From positions 1-33,808 of the forward strand of contig CAJAOR010000207.1 in assembly GCA_903942355.1 (NCBI GenBank): 33,808 bases of DNA, read 5' to 3'. Position numbers and translations under genes: made by a program. The notes below the pieces were generated by a model. That model had not been told where the DNA came from. It ran no database searches and saw only the letters and a program-made list of their open reading frames with translations. Each line of letters opens with the position of its first letter. Position 1 is the stretch's first letter. Below are positions 18,182-26,788 of this stretch, piece after piece. This DNA is from an uncultured Chlorobiaceae bacterium (GTDB lineage: Bacteria; Bacteroidota; Chlorobiia; Chlorobiales; Chlorobiaceae).

Positions 18182-20185
18182 CTATATTCCCAGCTTCTGA
18201 AAAAAAACTTTGTTGCGCATCTTTGCATCCTTCAGAACTTTGTCCCAGCTAATGACTTCAAGATACAAATTGATATTATCCCTCCATTGAAACCACCCCG
18301 AACGGTCAGGCATTGGTTTGAAGTCTTTTTCACGTTCAAGCCATGCTTCGACTTTTGAAGTCAAATCACAAACCACATATCCATAGAACGGGGTGTTATC
18401 CATAACTTGAATCTTGCGTCCTTCGGGCGTTTTATACTTGCCGTCTCTGATGTTGTTGACGTAACGCACAATCTGTTGAACAGGATCTTCCTGCGAAGAT
18501 GGGTTTACAAAATCATCTCGTTGTGGCTTCTTGAACTCAAAGATTGTGATAGGATTACTCGCTTCATTGTCCTCACGAAAAAGAACTCGCTTATTGTAGG
18601 CAATAAGGTCTGGGCGATCTGTTTTCTTTCCATCCAGAGGGATATCGGATGAGACATACGAGCAGAAATTCATTCGTTCATCAATTATCCAAAGATGATG
18701 ATCGTTAAAGGAGGTGATTTCTGTGTCGCCCTTTCGCGGGAAGATAATATCGTGTACTCTGCCCTCTGCTGAATAAGTGCCGGTATCATCAATCTCAAGA
18801 CTTTTGCCAAAAATATCCAGTATTTTACGCCGAAGTGCAATGTAGTGGATCAAGTCGTTTCTGCTCGTATCAGAGATTTTACTAACAATCGCAAGGATAC
18901 TATCCTGTAATTTCTCGAATTTGCTTTCCGCCAGCAATTTTTTAACATCATTTTTGATTTCGATTTCTTGCGCAAACTTTTCTTTCTGAAGCCGAATTTC
19001 AATTTCCTCATTTGATGGGTTATATGGCATCCCACTCAGATCAATCTTACTGAGGATATTCTTGTGCCATGGAGCTTCTTCGTCAACATAGCACTGCACG
19101 CGCTCTTTTTTCTTTTCCTGTCTAAAGGTGATATCAGGGCCAATAGCTTCTTTGGCTGCAGTTGCGGCTTCGCGCTCTATCTCAGTTTGGGATATTCCAA
19201 GAATAAGATCCATTTCAATTTGGAACTCGAATCCTCCTCGCTCCAATGATACATTCCGGTCGAGGTAAGCACTAAATACATAAGCTTTTATAATATAGTT
19301 GCGCTCGCGATCAATCTCGCCAGTTCCATCCTTATCATAAAATTCATCTTCAAACTCTGGGATGTATTTGTGAATCGGATTTCCCGAGACTTCCCGTTTG
19401 TGAGCAACAAGGCTGATCCGACTCTTTTGATTCTTCGGAGCATAGAGTTTGAAAATCCGGACGTGAAACTCTTCCTCAGTATCCGTGGCATGTAGTTTAA
19501 ATATTTTTTTATCAACTACTATTTCCTGTATTACGGCAGCAAGCTCATTGTTGATAAAATCATTTAGTCGGATCATGCCGCTCCCATCCTTTTCCGAAAG
19601 GACAATCTCTGGGCAAATGTAATCCTCTGTAATGAAGTATGGGAGCAGCCGCTCGAACAGATTTCGTGCTATCGTCGAGAGTTTCTTGTCGAAGAAACGG
19701 CCTTTTTTCAAGATAGATAAGGTCACTACGGTACCAGATTCCTGCTGTACACTTGCCTCAACCTTTTCGTTAACGATAATGTCGTTGTCCTTACCCATAG
19801 AGAAACAACGGAGCTTGAGTATGCTACCATCGCAGTAGACACTCCTGACATGAAGATCCTCAAAGTATTTGAGGCAGGTAAAACGGCCAAAGCCTTTACC
19901 GCCTTCATCGATCTTAAGGTCGGTATAGAGGGTGTCAAACGAGTTACAATTCTCATCCGTAAAGCCTATTCCGTTATCCTGTATTTCAAAGCTGCAAACA
20001 TCAGGAAGACTATTATCGAGTTTGATCTGATGGCTTCTTATTGCACGGATAGAGACTTTTCCTTGCATCCTGCTGGCAGCGTCAATTGCCTGAATGGCGT
20101 TAACGGTCATCTCAACAACAGGCGTGTACACTGTGGTATTAGCCCGGATGTTCTCTACCGCTCTTTTGATGTTGACGTTGCTCAT
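18182..20185 (-). CDS. GHKL (HSP90/MutL-like) ATPase with C-terminal PD-(D/E)XK-like nuclease domain
   Basis: 667 aa; N box VVEMTVNAIQAID, G1 FEIQDNGIGF, G2 DEGGKGFGRFTCLKYF; C-terminal DRPDLIAYNKRVLF...ITIFEFKKP fits a PD-(D/E)XK core. Confidence 0.8.
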   Translation of the reverse strand: MSNVNIKRAVENIRANTTVYTPVVEMTVNAIQAIDAASRMQGKVSIRAIRSHQIKLDNSLPDVCSFEIQDNGIGFTDENCNSFDTLYTDLKIDEGGKGFGRFTCLKYFEDLHVRSVYCDGSILKLRCFSMGKDNDIIVNEKVEASVQQESGTVVTLSILKKGRFFDKKLSTIARNLFERLLPYFITEDYICPEIVLSEKDGSGMIRLNDFINNELAAVIQEIVVDKKIFKLHATDTEEEFHVRIFKLYAPKNQKSRISLVAHKREVSGNPIHKYIPEFEDEFYDKDGTGEIDRERNYIIKAYVFSAYLDRNVSLERGGFEFQIEMDLILGISQTEIEREAATAAKEAIGPDITFRQEKKKERVQCYVDEEAPWHKNILSKIDLSGMPYNPSNEEIEIRLQKEKFAQEIEIKNDVKKLLAESKFEKLQDSILAIVSKISDTSRNDLIHYIALRRKILDIFGKSLEIDDTGTYSAEGRVHDIIFPRKGDTEITSFNDHHLWIIDERMNFCSYVSSDIPLDGKKTDRPDLIAYNKRVLFREDNEASNPITIFEFKKPQRDDFVNPSSQEDPVQQIVRYVNNIRDGKYKTPEGRKIQVMDNTPFYGYVVCDLTSKVEAWLEREKDFKPMPDRSGWFQWRDNINLYLEVISWDKVLKDAKMRNKVFFQKLGI

Positions 20186-20283
20186 CGCTAGAATAATCTA
20201 TCGTTATTAAATAATATGACGCTGCTTCGAATCCTCGTAACTATATTATATAATTAATATTTATGAAGTGTTTTAAATAACGA

Positions 20284-23200
20284 TTATTCTGGTATTGGTA
20301 CCGCACGAACAATCGCCAGATCGTTTTCTGAAAGCGAGAAAAGTGCGGAAACACGGGCCTCGATCTGTTCTTTCAGATTAGCTGCGTTACGCATGAAGAC
20401 TGTACGCTGATGAGGTGTTCGAGCTGAGTTCGCAGCATTATTGGCAGCAAAGATCTTTTCCACCAAATTTCCTATAGAAATTTGTTCGTCATCAGATGCT
20501 ACCGGGATTGGAAGATGTTCAATATACTGTTTCCCATGTGAGTAATAACCGCCACGAAATGGACTCGTATTTATACGAACAAAGGCTTCGCTTAATGGAT
20601 GATTTAATACTGCAAGCAGATAGAAATTGCTGAAATTGGCTCCGGGTTTCGACCTGATCATGTAATAGGGGCCATTACCCCCGCCTGTCACCATGATATT
20701 GGCGTCATCATATGCATAGCGCGCTTCGCGAGAGAGAATCGGCAAGATAATCTTTGGCGTAGAAAATTTTGTTAAGCTTTGCGACCGGCCAAACTGATAA
20801 AATTGCCTCTCGGAGACAATCCCGCCTTGAATATTACGGCGTGCTAGTTCCTCCTGACGAGCGCAAAGATATGCCCAGCAACCCGGATAGTTCCGAGCCA
20901 TCGTCTCTGGTTGAATCAACCGGTATGAGTTATGAATGCCATCGCTAATCAATTCATAGGGGAAAATCATCCAGGCATTTGCCTGCGGCCGGGCATAGTT
21001 TAACATTTGGACATCGAGCAAACAGGGACGAAGAAGCGCACGCTCAATTGGCCAATTTCTATTGTTCCAAGAAAGTGAAACTGTGGACAAGTTTTCTTCA
21101 ATACCTGTAAAAATATATATCTTATCCGCACTGGTTTGTACACCAACGAATATTTCAGCAACTTGGCCGAGTTCATCAGGGCACGTTACACGAACACGCC
21201 CGAATAGTTCATTGGTATCTGCATCGGCAAACTGCCAAGTATCTTCCCCAAATCTATTTGCCAATACATTTAAAACTTGACCTGGTGTACCATAACGCCA
21301 AGTTTCAAGTTTTTTCACCCGCTCGACTCGAACGGAGTCTTGACCATGGCGATCTAATACGAGAATACAAGTATAATTTGTAACCTGTAGACCAAAAACT
21401 TGCTGAATACCAAAATGCACGATTTCCTCCAAAAACTTATCCGCCACAATAAGTCTCCGGAGGGCACGCCCAGCTTGGATCGTCATGAATTTATGCGGAA
21501 TTATTACCCCCAGCCTGCCGCCAGTTCTGAGTAATGTCAGTGCTCGTTCAATAAAGAGAGCATATTTATCAAAATTATCTTGCCGTGCAGTCAAATATGG
21601 GGATTGTTGGCTCTTGTAGAATTTCACCTCCTCTGGTGAATACTCCATCATATTTTGAATCCGTATATAAGGTGGATTACCAACAATCACATGAAAACCA
21701 CCCTCCTCCATTTCAATAGGAAACGCATTCCTCCATGTAAATGGATTAATCTTTTCCTGTAACTGAGGAGGCAAAGTACCACATGAGAATGTCCATTCAG
21801 ACTGACAGACTAAGCTATTTCCTGCAAAGATAACATTATCAAGTGATGGTAGCACGGGAATACCGTCTGTGGCCACAAAGTCTTGTAACCCAGTCGCAGT
21901 CTCATTTTCAATAAGTTTAAGCAAAAGGCTAAAACGCGCAACGTCGGTAGCATTGGGATCAATATCAACACCACGAATATGTTTTTGCAGAATCCGCCGC
22001 TTTTCTGCAAAAGTAAGATTCCATTTGCCAGCGGTTCCCTCGTAGATTGTCCGACCAATATGGTTTTCGGAATTATCAGAAAGATACCATGTTAAGTAAT
22101 GATTCAGGATAGCTTCATAAACCGACAGAAGAAACACGCCGGAACCACAACATATATCCGCAACGGTGAACCCGTTCAAATCAACTGGACTTTTGCCGGA
22201 TAAAGATGGCTCCAAAGTGCGCTCAACAATAGCATCGACTATGTAACGAGGAGTTGGCACTACCCCTCCACTATCGCGCAGCTCTGGCTTGTAGATAATT
22301 TCAACTGCACCATCAACAACAGAAATTACCTCACCAAGAAACTGCTCATAAATTTTACCAAGCACTTCAGTCTCAACTACTGAAAATGTATAGGGGCTTT
22401 TGGGGTAATATAGTTCGATGATGATTTCTTGCAGAACGTTGTCACTGATTCGGACTCCTAATGGATCATCATCAATCAAATGAAAAAGTCCGGAATCATA
22501 AAACTCATCTGCCCGACGGAGTTGAGCAATAAGTGCATTGAAGGTATTACTAGCGGGTAAGTTCTTCAGTGTTTCATAACGCTCAATGTCTCGATCTTCG
22601 CAGATGCGCAAAAAAACAATCCGCAACAGAAAAAGTTGAACCACGTAGGTAAGTTCTGTTGGTCCAAGACCCGGAGTATTTGCAAAAATATCCGCAGCTA
22701 ATCGCTCCCGCCATGATCTCACTTGACCAAGAAAGAAACCATCAAATTGTTCAGTCCCTTGCCGTGAAGGGTTATTAGCAAATCGAGCATCAAAGTCACC
22801 GGAATAGACTGCTTGACGTGATAGCATAGCCCAAAGTTCCTCAAAACGCTCAGGGAACTCCTTATATGGGACTAAAAGTATCCGAGCTACATGCACTTCA
22901 TCAGAGCCGGTAGGCTTAGGTAAACAGTCGTATATGGCCAATTGATAAAAATTGGTCAGAACCACTATCGGTAAATTTGCTGAGTACCCATAGCGTCTTG
23001 CCTGAAATGCGGCTTCACGGTTTTTGCCAATACGAACATGAGGCTTTTTTGCCTCAACGAAGAACTTCCGCTGTCGCGCTAAGCGTAATTCGTAATCCGG
23101 CTTTTTTGAAATAGGCTCTTCGTCAACATCGACAGTAGCTTCTTCGATAACTTCGCGTAAAGCGAGAGCATAATTATTTCTATTGTAAACATCCCAGCCG

Positions 23201-23349
23201 AATGCTTCAAGTAGCGGTGTAATAAAGTCTGTACGGGCTTGAGTTTCGTTGTAGACTGATCGCAAATAATCTGCTTCATGATTCTGAAATTTCCGGACCA
23301 GCTCTGTAACGTGTTCTAGTGCGGTGGCTTTGATGCGCTCTTCTGTCAT
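20284..23349 (-). CDS. type IIG-like restriction-modification enzyme (Eco57I-type N6-adenine methylase with N-terminal nuclease motif)
   Basis: 1021 aa; N-term KKPDYELRLARQRKFFVEAKKP (PD-ExK), SAM motif FTVADICCGSGVFLLSV, catalytic GNPPYIRIQ; C-terminal target-recognition-like region. Confidence 0.9.
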   Translation of the reverse strand: MTEERIKATALEHVTELVRKFQNHEADYLRSVYNETQARTDFITPLLEAFGWDVYNRNNYALALREVIEEATVDVDEEPISKKPDYELRLARQRKFFVEAKKPHVRIGKNREAAFQARRYGYSANLPIVVLTNFYQLAIYDCLPKPTGSDEVHVARILLVPYKEFPERFEELWAMLSRQAVYSGDFDARFANNPSRQGTEQFDGFFLGQVRSWRERLAADIFANTPGLGPTELTYVVQLFLLRIVFLRICEDRDIERYETLKNLPASNTFNALIAQLRRADEFYDSGLFHLIDDDPLGVRISDNVLQEIIIELYYPKSPYTFSVVETEVLGKIYEQFLGEVISVVDGAVEIIYKPELRDSGGVVPTPRYIVDAIVERTLEPSLSGKSPVDLNGFTVADICCGSGVFLLSVYEAILNHYLTWYLSDNSENHIGRTIYEGTAGKWNLTFAEKRRILQKHIRGVDIDPNATDVARFSLLLKLIENETATGLQDFVATDGIPVLPSLDNVIFAGNSLVCQSEWTFSCGTLPPQLQEKINPFTWRNAFPIEMEEGGFHVIVGNPPYIRIQNMMEYSPEEVKFYKSQQSPYLTARQDNFDKYALFIERALTLLRTGGRLGVIIPHKFMTIQAGRALRRLIVADKFLEEIVHFGIQQVFGLQVTNYTCILVLDRHGQDSVRVERVKKLETWRYGTPGQVLNVLANRFGEDTWQFADADTNELFGRVRVTCPDELGQVAEIFVGVQTSADKIYIFTGIEENLSTVSLSWNNRNWPIERALLRPCLLDVQMLNYARPQANAWMIFPYELISDGIHNSYRLIQPETMARNYPGCWAYLCARQEELARRNIQGGIVSERQFYQFGRSQSLTKFSTPKIILPILSREARYAYDDANIMVTGGGNGPYYMIRSKPGANFSNFYLLAVLNHPLSEAFVRINTSPFRGGYYSHGKQYIEHLPIPVASDDEQISIGNLVEKIFAANNAANSARTPHQRTVFMRNAANLKEQIEARVSALFSLSENDLAIVRAVPIPE

Positions 23350-25061
23350 ACATTAGAACTTATAGGGGTTTTCCTACCTCTTCGCTTCCTGGCCATACGA
23401 CGATCTCGCATCTTTATCCAGATATCACGCAATGAATTACATTCGACCTCGGACAGCCCCATGTGCCCTCTCAACACAATCCGCGCGTTCTCTTCAAGTA
23501 CATCATCAAGTCGCCCAGAACGAATGAGATGATCGGACTCTTCTAAGGCCATAGCACCATTTAGATTTGCTGGCATCAATAAGCGCTCAGCTTCTTTCGG
23601 TTCGAGTTCTAGAACACCACCGCCATAGCTACGACCTTCGATTTCAGCAGAAGCTGCCGTCATCCAAGTATAGGTATTAGCAATGACCTGTTCTGGCTTA
23701 CCTATCTTACAGGTCATACGGTGAATTGTATCGGTGGATGTCGCGTTGGCTTGATTTAAAACCATACGAGGAAAATCATAAATCTGCCGGAATACAAAAC
23801 CATCAGGCGCCCAGACAGATGGGACTGAATACCATGGTTCGCGTATAGAACATTTATACCCATTATTTACGAGATTATATTCACCAAAGCGAATATAACT
23901 CAACAATGCATCATTGAGCTTGCCGTTCTGAGTGGGAGTAATATGGAGAAGATGTACACGATCATCAGCAGCAGAAAGGTTTTTCCAATCAATGCAACCG
24001 ATCTGCACCCCTTTTAAATGGGTAGAACGAGATACCAATGGAATCGTATAGCCCTCAAGTCCTAGCTGAACAACTTGAGAGCTTGTGAGAACAAAATATT
24101 CGTTTTTTCCGGTTACAACTCCAACATTCACGCTAGCATATTTCGATAAATTTGCGGTTGAAGATGAGTCGCGCAGCTCTCGCATAAATGCGATTTCGGA
24201 TCCAGAGAGAAAGTATTTCAACCATTTTTCGTTATCGTGGCGGATAATCTTCGGCTGTGCATCGGCCAACACTAATTCAGGTATGAAATTTGTAATCTGA
24301 GCAACTGTCCCCACTTCTGTCATTGTCACCCTACAGGTATTCGCCTCTGTTGCTTGAGGAAGTGCTCCGTCAGCTAGTAATAGAACCACTTCTTGTTCAG
24401 CATTTTTAAAGAATAGTTCATTGCATGCGACGATATCGATTCGCTTAAAGCGGTCAGTCAAGAATGAACGCAGTTGTGCCGCATAGCTAACTTGCAAAAG
24501 CTCTGCAGGAAGCACCAGCGCTAGACGGCCCCCGGTTCGCAAACTAGCGACGGCTGCAACCACAAACGGAACCCAAATATTGGTTAGCCGATTGGGGCTA
24601 AGGCCCAATTTAACCATGATTTCCATTGCTAGACTACGATGTGGCTCAGGAAAACTCTGGTAACGAATGAATGGTGGATTTCCAATAACGACATCATAAG
24701 CTGGTTGTGGATTTTGTATCCACCAGCTAAAGAAATCACTTGTCGTCACTACTTCGGAATTATATATCCCAAGTTTCTCGTGCAGTCTTGTGCGGGCACG
24801 ATCCGCTTCTTCTGCATTGATCTCAATACCTTTTAGGCTGTGTGAGATTGCCTGAAAACTTGACCCAAGGTTAATAAACCTATCCATTGCCGCTTCCAGA
24901 AAAACACCATCCCCGCAACTAGGCTCTAAAACTCTATTATCTTGTGACCGGATGGCCCACTGGCAAAGCCAGGATGCAAGATCAATGGGAGTATAGTAAC
25001 CTCCACGTAGTTTATCTAGGCTACCAGCTGTAAACCGATTATTTTGAAGTTGATTTCCCAT
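23346..25061 (-). CDS. N6-adenine DNA methyltransferase (Eco57I-like, no obvious nuclease domain)
   Basis: 571 aa; RVLEPSCGDGVFLEAAMD, DVVIGNPPFIRYQ; ATGA overlap with the downstream type IIG gene. Confidence 0.9.
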   Translation of the reverse strand: MGNQLQNNRFTAGSLDKLRGGYYTPIDLASWLCQWAIRSQDNRVLEPSCGDGVFLEAAMDRFINLGSSFQAISHSLKGIEINAEEADRARTRLHEKLGIYNSEVVTTSDFFSWWIQNPQPAYDVVIGNPPFIRYQSFPEPHRSLAMEIMVKLGLSPNRLTNIWVPFVVAAVASLRTGGRLALVLPAELLQVSYAAQLRSFLTDRFKRIDIVACNELFFKNAEQEVVLLLADGALPQATEANTCRVTMTEVGTVAQITNFIPELVLADAQPKIIRHDNEKWLKYFLSGSEIAFMRELRDSSSTANLSKYASVNVGVVTGKNEYFVLTSSQVVQLGLEGYTIPLVSRSTHLKGVQIGCIDWKNLSAADDRVHLLHITPTQNGKLNDALLSYIRFGEYNLVNNGYKCSIREPWYSVPSVWAPDGFVFRQIYDFPRMVLNQANATSTDTIHRMTCKIGKPEQVIANTYTWMTAASAEIEGRSYGGGVLELEPKEAERLLMPANLNGAMALEESDHLIRSGRLDDVLEENARIVLRGHMGLSEVECNSLRDIWIKMRDRRMARKRRGRKTPISSNV

Positions 25062-25264
25062 TATGTCATAGCTCCTACCGTAAGAATCATAAGCAAATCG
25101 TGAAAATGAGCGAGAAAGTACATAAGATTAAGCTCAATGAGCCTAACTAAATCAAAAGCAGAACAACTATTGTCTTTATGCAAGAGCTCATAAATCTGCT
25201 GAATACCTTGGTTAAGCTGAAATATACGAGAATATCTCGGCGATCTATAACTGCTATTTTTCAC
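25061..25264 (-). CDS. small ORF (67 aa, GTG start) coupled to the methyltransferase, or truncated gene 3' end
   Basis: Stop codon overlaps the MTase start (TAATG); same strand; in-frame stop a few codons upstream of the GTG. Confidence 0.45.
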   Translation of the reverse strand: MKNSSYRSPRYSRIFQLNQGIQQIYELLHKDNSCSAFDLVRLIELNLMYFLAHFHDLLMILTVGAMT

Positions 25265-25290
25265 AAACTCAAGCAGTTGCTACTCCACTC

Positions 25291-25446
25291 TGGGCCTTCT
25301 ATCCCGTAGACTTAACCCCAACGCTTGAGTTGCACCTTGCAGCAACAGAAGTCTCTGAAGGTTTCCTTTCTCCTGCCAACGGCGATCACGAAATAACTCT
25401 TGATCACAATAAAACGCTCATCAAACACCCAACAGCTACCTTTTAA
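25291..25446 (+). pseudogene. relic umuD fragment
   Basis: Reads WAFYPVDLTPTLELHLAATEVSEGFLSPANGDHEITLDHNKTLIKHPTATF*, collinear with intact UmuD FFTPDFSTLLELPLAGTAIAAGFPSPAEEYVEIALDLNKELIKHPASTF. Confidence 0.88.
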
Positions 25447-25467
25447 GCACAACCAAAATCTGGGCTA

Positions 25468-26148
25468 TTACTCAATATTCTCTATACAGTTGCTGCCCTG
25501 ATAGCGGGCATTGTTGACCTGTGTTGATACAGGATACATATCCAGAATGCCATTATCAGCGGGAGCCAGCATCTTCGAAAGATTTACCGGATCAGCTTCA
25601 AGCCACGTTTTCCAGTTTTCGGGTTCGAGAATTACTGGCATTCGGTCATGGAGAGTTGCAATCTGCTCATTTGCCGCAGTGGTGATAATGGTGCATGTAG
25701 TGATTTCGGGCTCTTCGGTATTCTTTGGCTTCCAGGTGTCCCACAGTCCGGCAAATGCCATGAGCAAGCCATCCGCCCGGTGGATGTACCAGGGTTGCTT
25801 CTTTGCACCGTCGATGCGCCTCCACTCATAAAAGCCGCTTGCTGGAATCAGGCAGTGGTTCCGCCCAACCAGATGCCGGTAATAGGGTTTCGAGACCAAT
25901 GATTCAGCCCGTGCGTTGATTGGCCTGATTTTGGGAAGTTCTTTGGCCCAATGGGGAATCAGCCCCCATCGTGCTGAGGTGATCTGATAAGGCTTATGGC
26001 TGGCCTGCAGGATGATAATATCCGTTTCCGGAGGGATGTTGTAACGATTCGTCTGGGGGTAATCCTGATTCTCTTCAAACGGAAGCTCCAGTTGGCGAAG
26101 AAGATCAAGAAAATATTTCAGTTCGTAAAACCCGAATCGTCCGCACAT
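25468..26148 (-). CDS. yedK: SRAP domain protein (SOS response-associated peptidase, YedK/HMCES-like)
   Basis: MCGRFGFYELKYF...NARAESL...RNHCLIPASGFYEWRR...TTAANEQIATLHDRMPVIL; start set at 26148 because Cys2 must follow Met. Confidence 0.93.
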   Translation of the reverse strand: MCGRFGFYELKYFLDLLRQLELPFEENQDYPQTNRYNIPPETDIIILQASHKPYQITSARWGLIPHWAKELPKIRPINARAESLVSKPYYRHLVGRNHCLIPASGFYEWRRIDGAKKQPWYIHRADGLLMAFAGLWDTWKPKNTEEPEITTCTIITTAANEQIATLHDRMPVILEPENWKTWLEADPVNLSKMLAPADNGILDMYPVSTQVNNARYQGSNCIENIE

Positions 26149-26311
26149 ATTTTCCCCTCTTATTTCCGTTGACAAATATTCATGCTCATCACACTCTCTG
26201 TGCAGTAATATAGAACTACGACGAGGTATATGGAATGGCGGCCGCTCTTTTAACCAACTTCCCTTTTCGTCTTCAGAATGTATATTCCGGTAATGAAAAC
26301 ATGGAAAAACG

Positions 26312-26764
26312 ATGAGACTCACCAGAATACATGCTGGCCCGGTGCTGGACTTCTTCACACCGGACTTCTCAACGCTGCTTGAGCTGCCGCTTGCTGGCAC
26401 TGCTATTGCTGCGGGCTTCCCCTCGCCTGCTGAGGAGTATGTCGAGATCGCGCTTGACCTGAACAAGGAGCTGATCAAGCACCCGGCATCCACCTTTTAT
26501 GCCAGGGTGAAAGGTGACTCCATGGTTGATGCGGGCATTCAGGATGGCGACTTGCTGGTTATCGACAAGGCCCTTGAACCGAAAGAAGGTAGTATTGCTG
26601 TTTGTTATCTTGATGGTGAGTTTACGGTGAAGAGACTGGCTGTGCGGGAAGAGTGCGTGTACCTCATGCCTGCCAATGCAGAGTTCAAGCCGATCAGAAT
26701 CACTGAAGAAAATGAGTTTCTGGTATGGGGACTTGTCGCTTATGTGATTCACAAACCACGGTAA
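26312..26764 (+). CDS. umuD: UmuD-like translesion polymerase subunit (S24 peptidase)
   Basis: 150 aa; AAGFPSPAEEY cleavage region, GDSMVDAGIQDGDLL Ser motif, GEFTVKRL Lys motif; followed by umuC. Confidence 0.93.
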   Translation: MRLTRIHAGPVLDFFTPDFSTLLELPLAGTAIAAGFPSPAEEYVEIALDLNKELIKHPASTFYARVKGDSMVDAGIQDGDLLVIDKALEPKEGSIAVCYLDGEFTVKRLAVREECVYLMPANAEFKPIRITEENEFLVWGLVAYVIHKPR

Positions 26765-26788
26765 CCACGGCGCTGGAGATCAACCCCT

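Noticed and set aside
17881-18228. 115-aa minus ORF between the Tn3 element and the GHKL gene
   Set aside because: Overlaps the GHKL gene's 3' end out of frame and conflicts with the 17702 plus ORF; no motif to decide, so not called.
20221-20240. tRNA-like ttcgaatcc motif near 20228
   Set aside because: No cloverleaf or acceptor pairing around it; an isolated T-loop-like string.
26149-26493. N-terminal extension of the 341-aa SRAP ORF
   Set aside because: Antisense to umuD and promoter region; catalytic Cys requires the MCGRF start.
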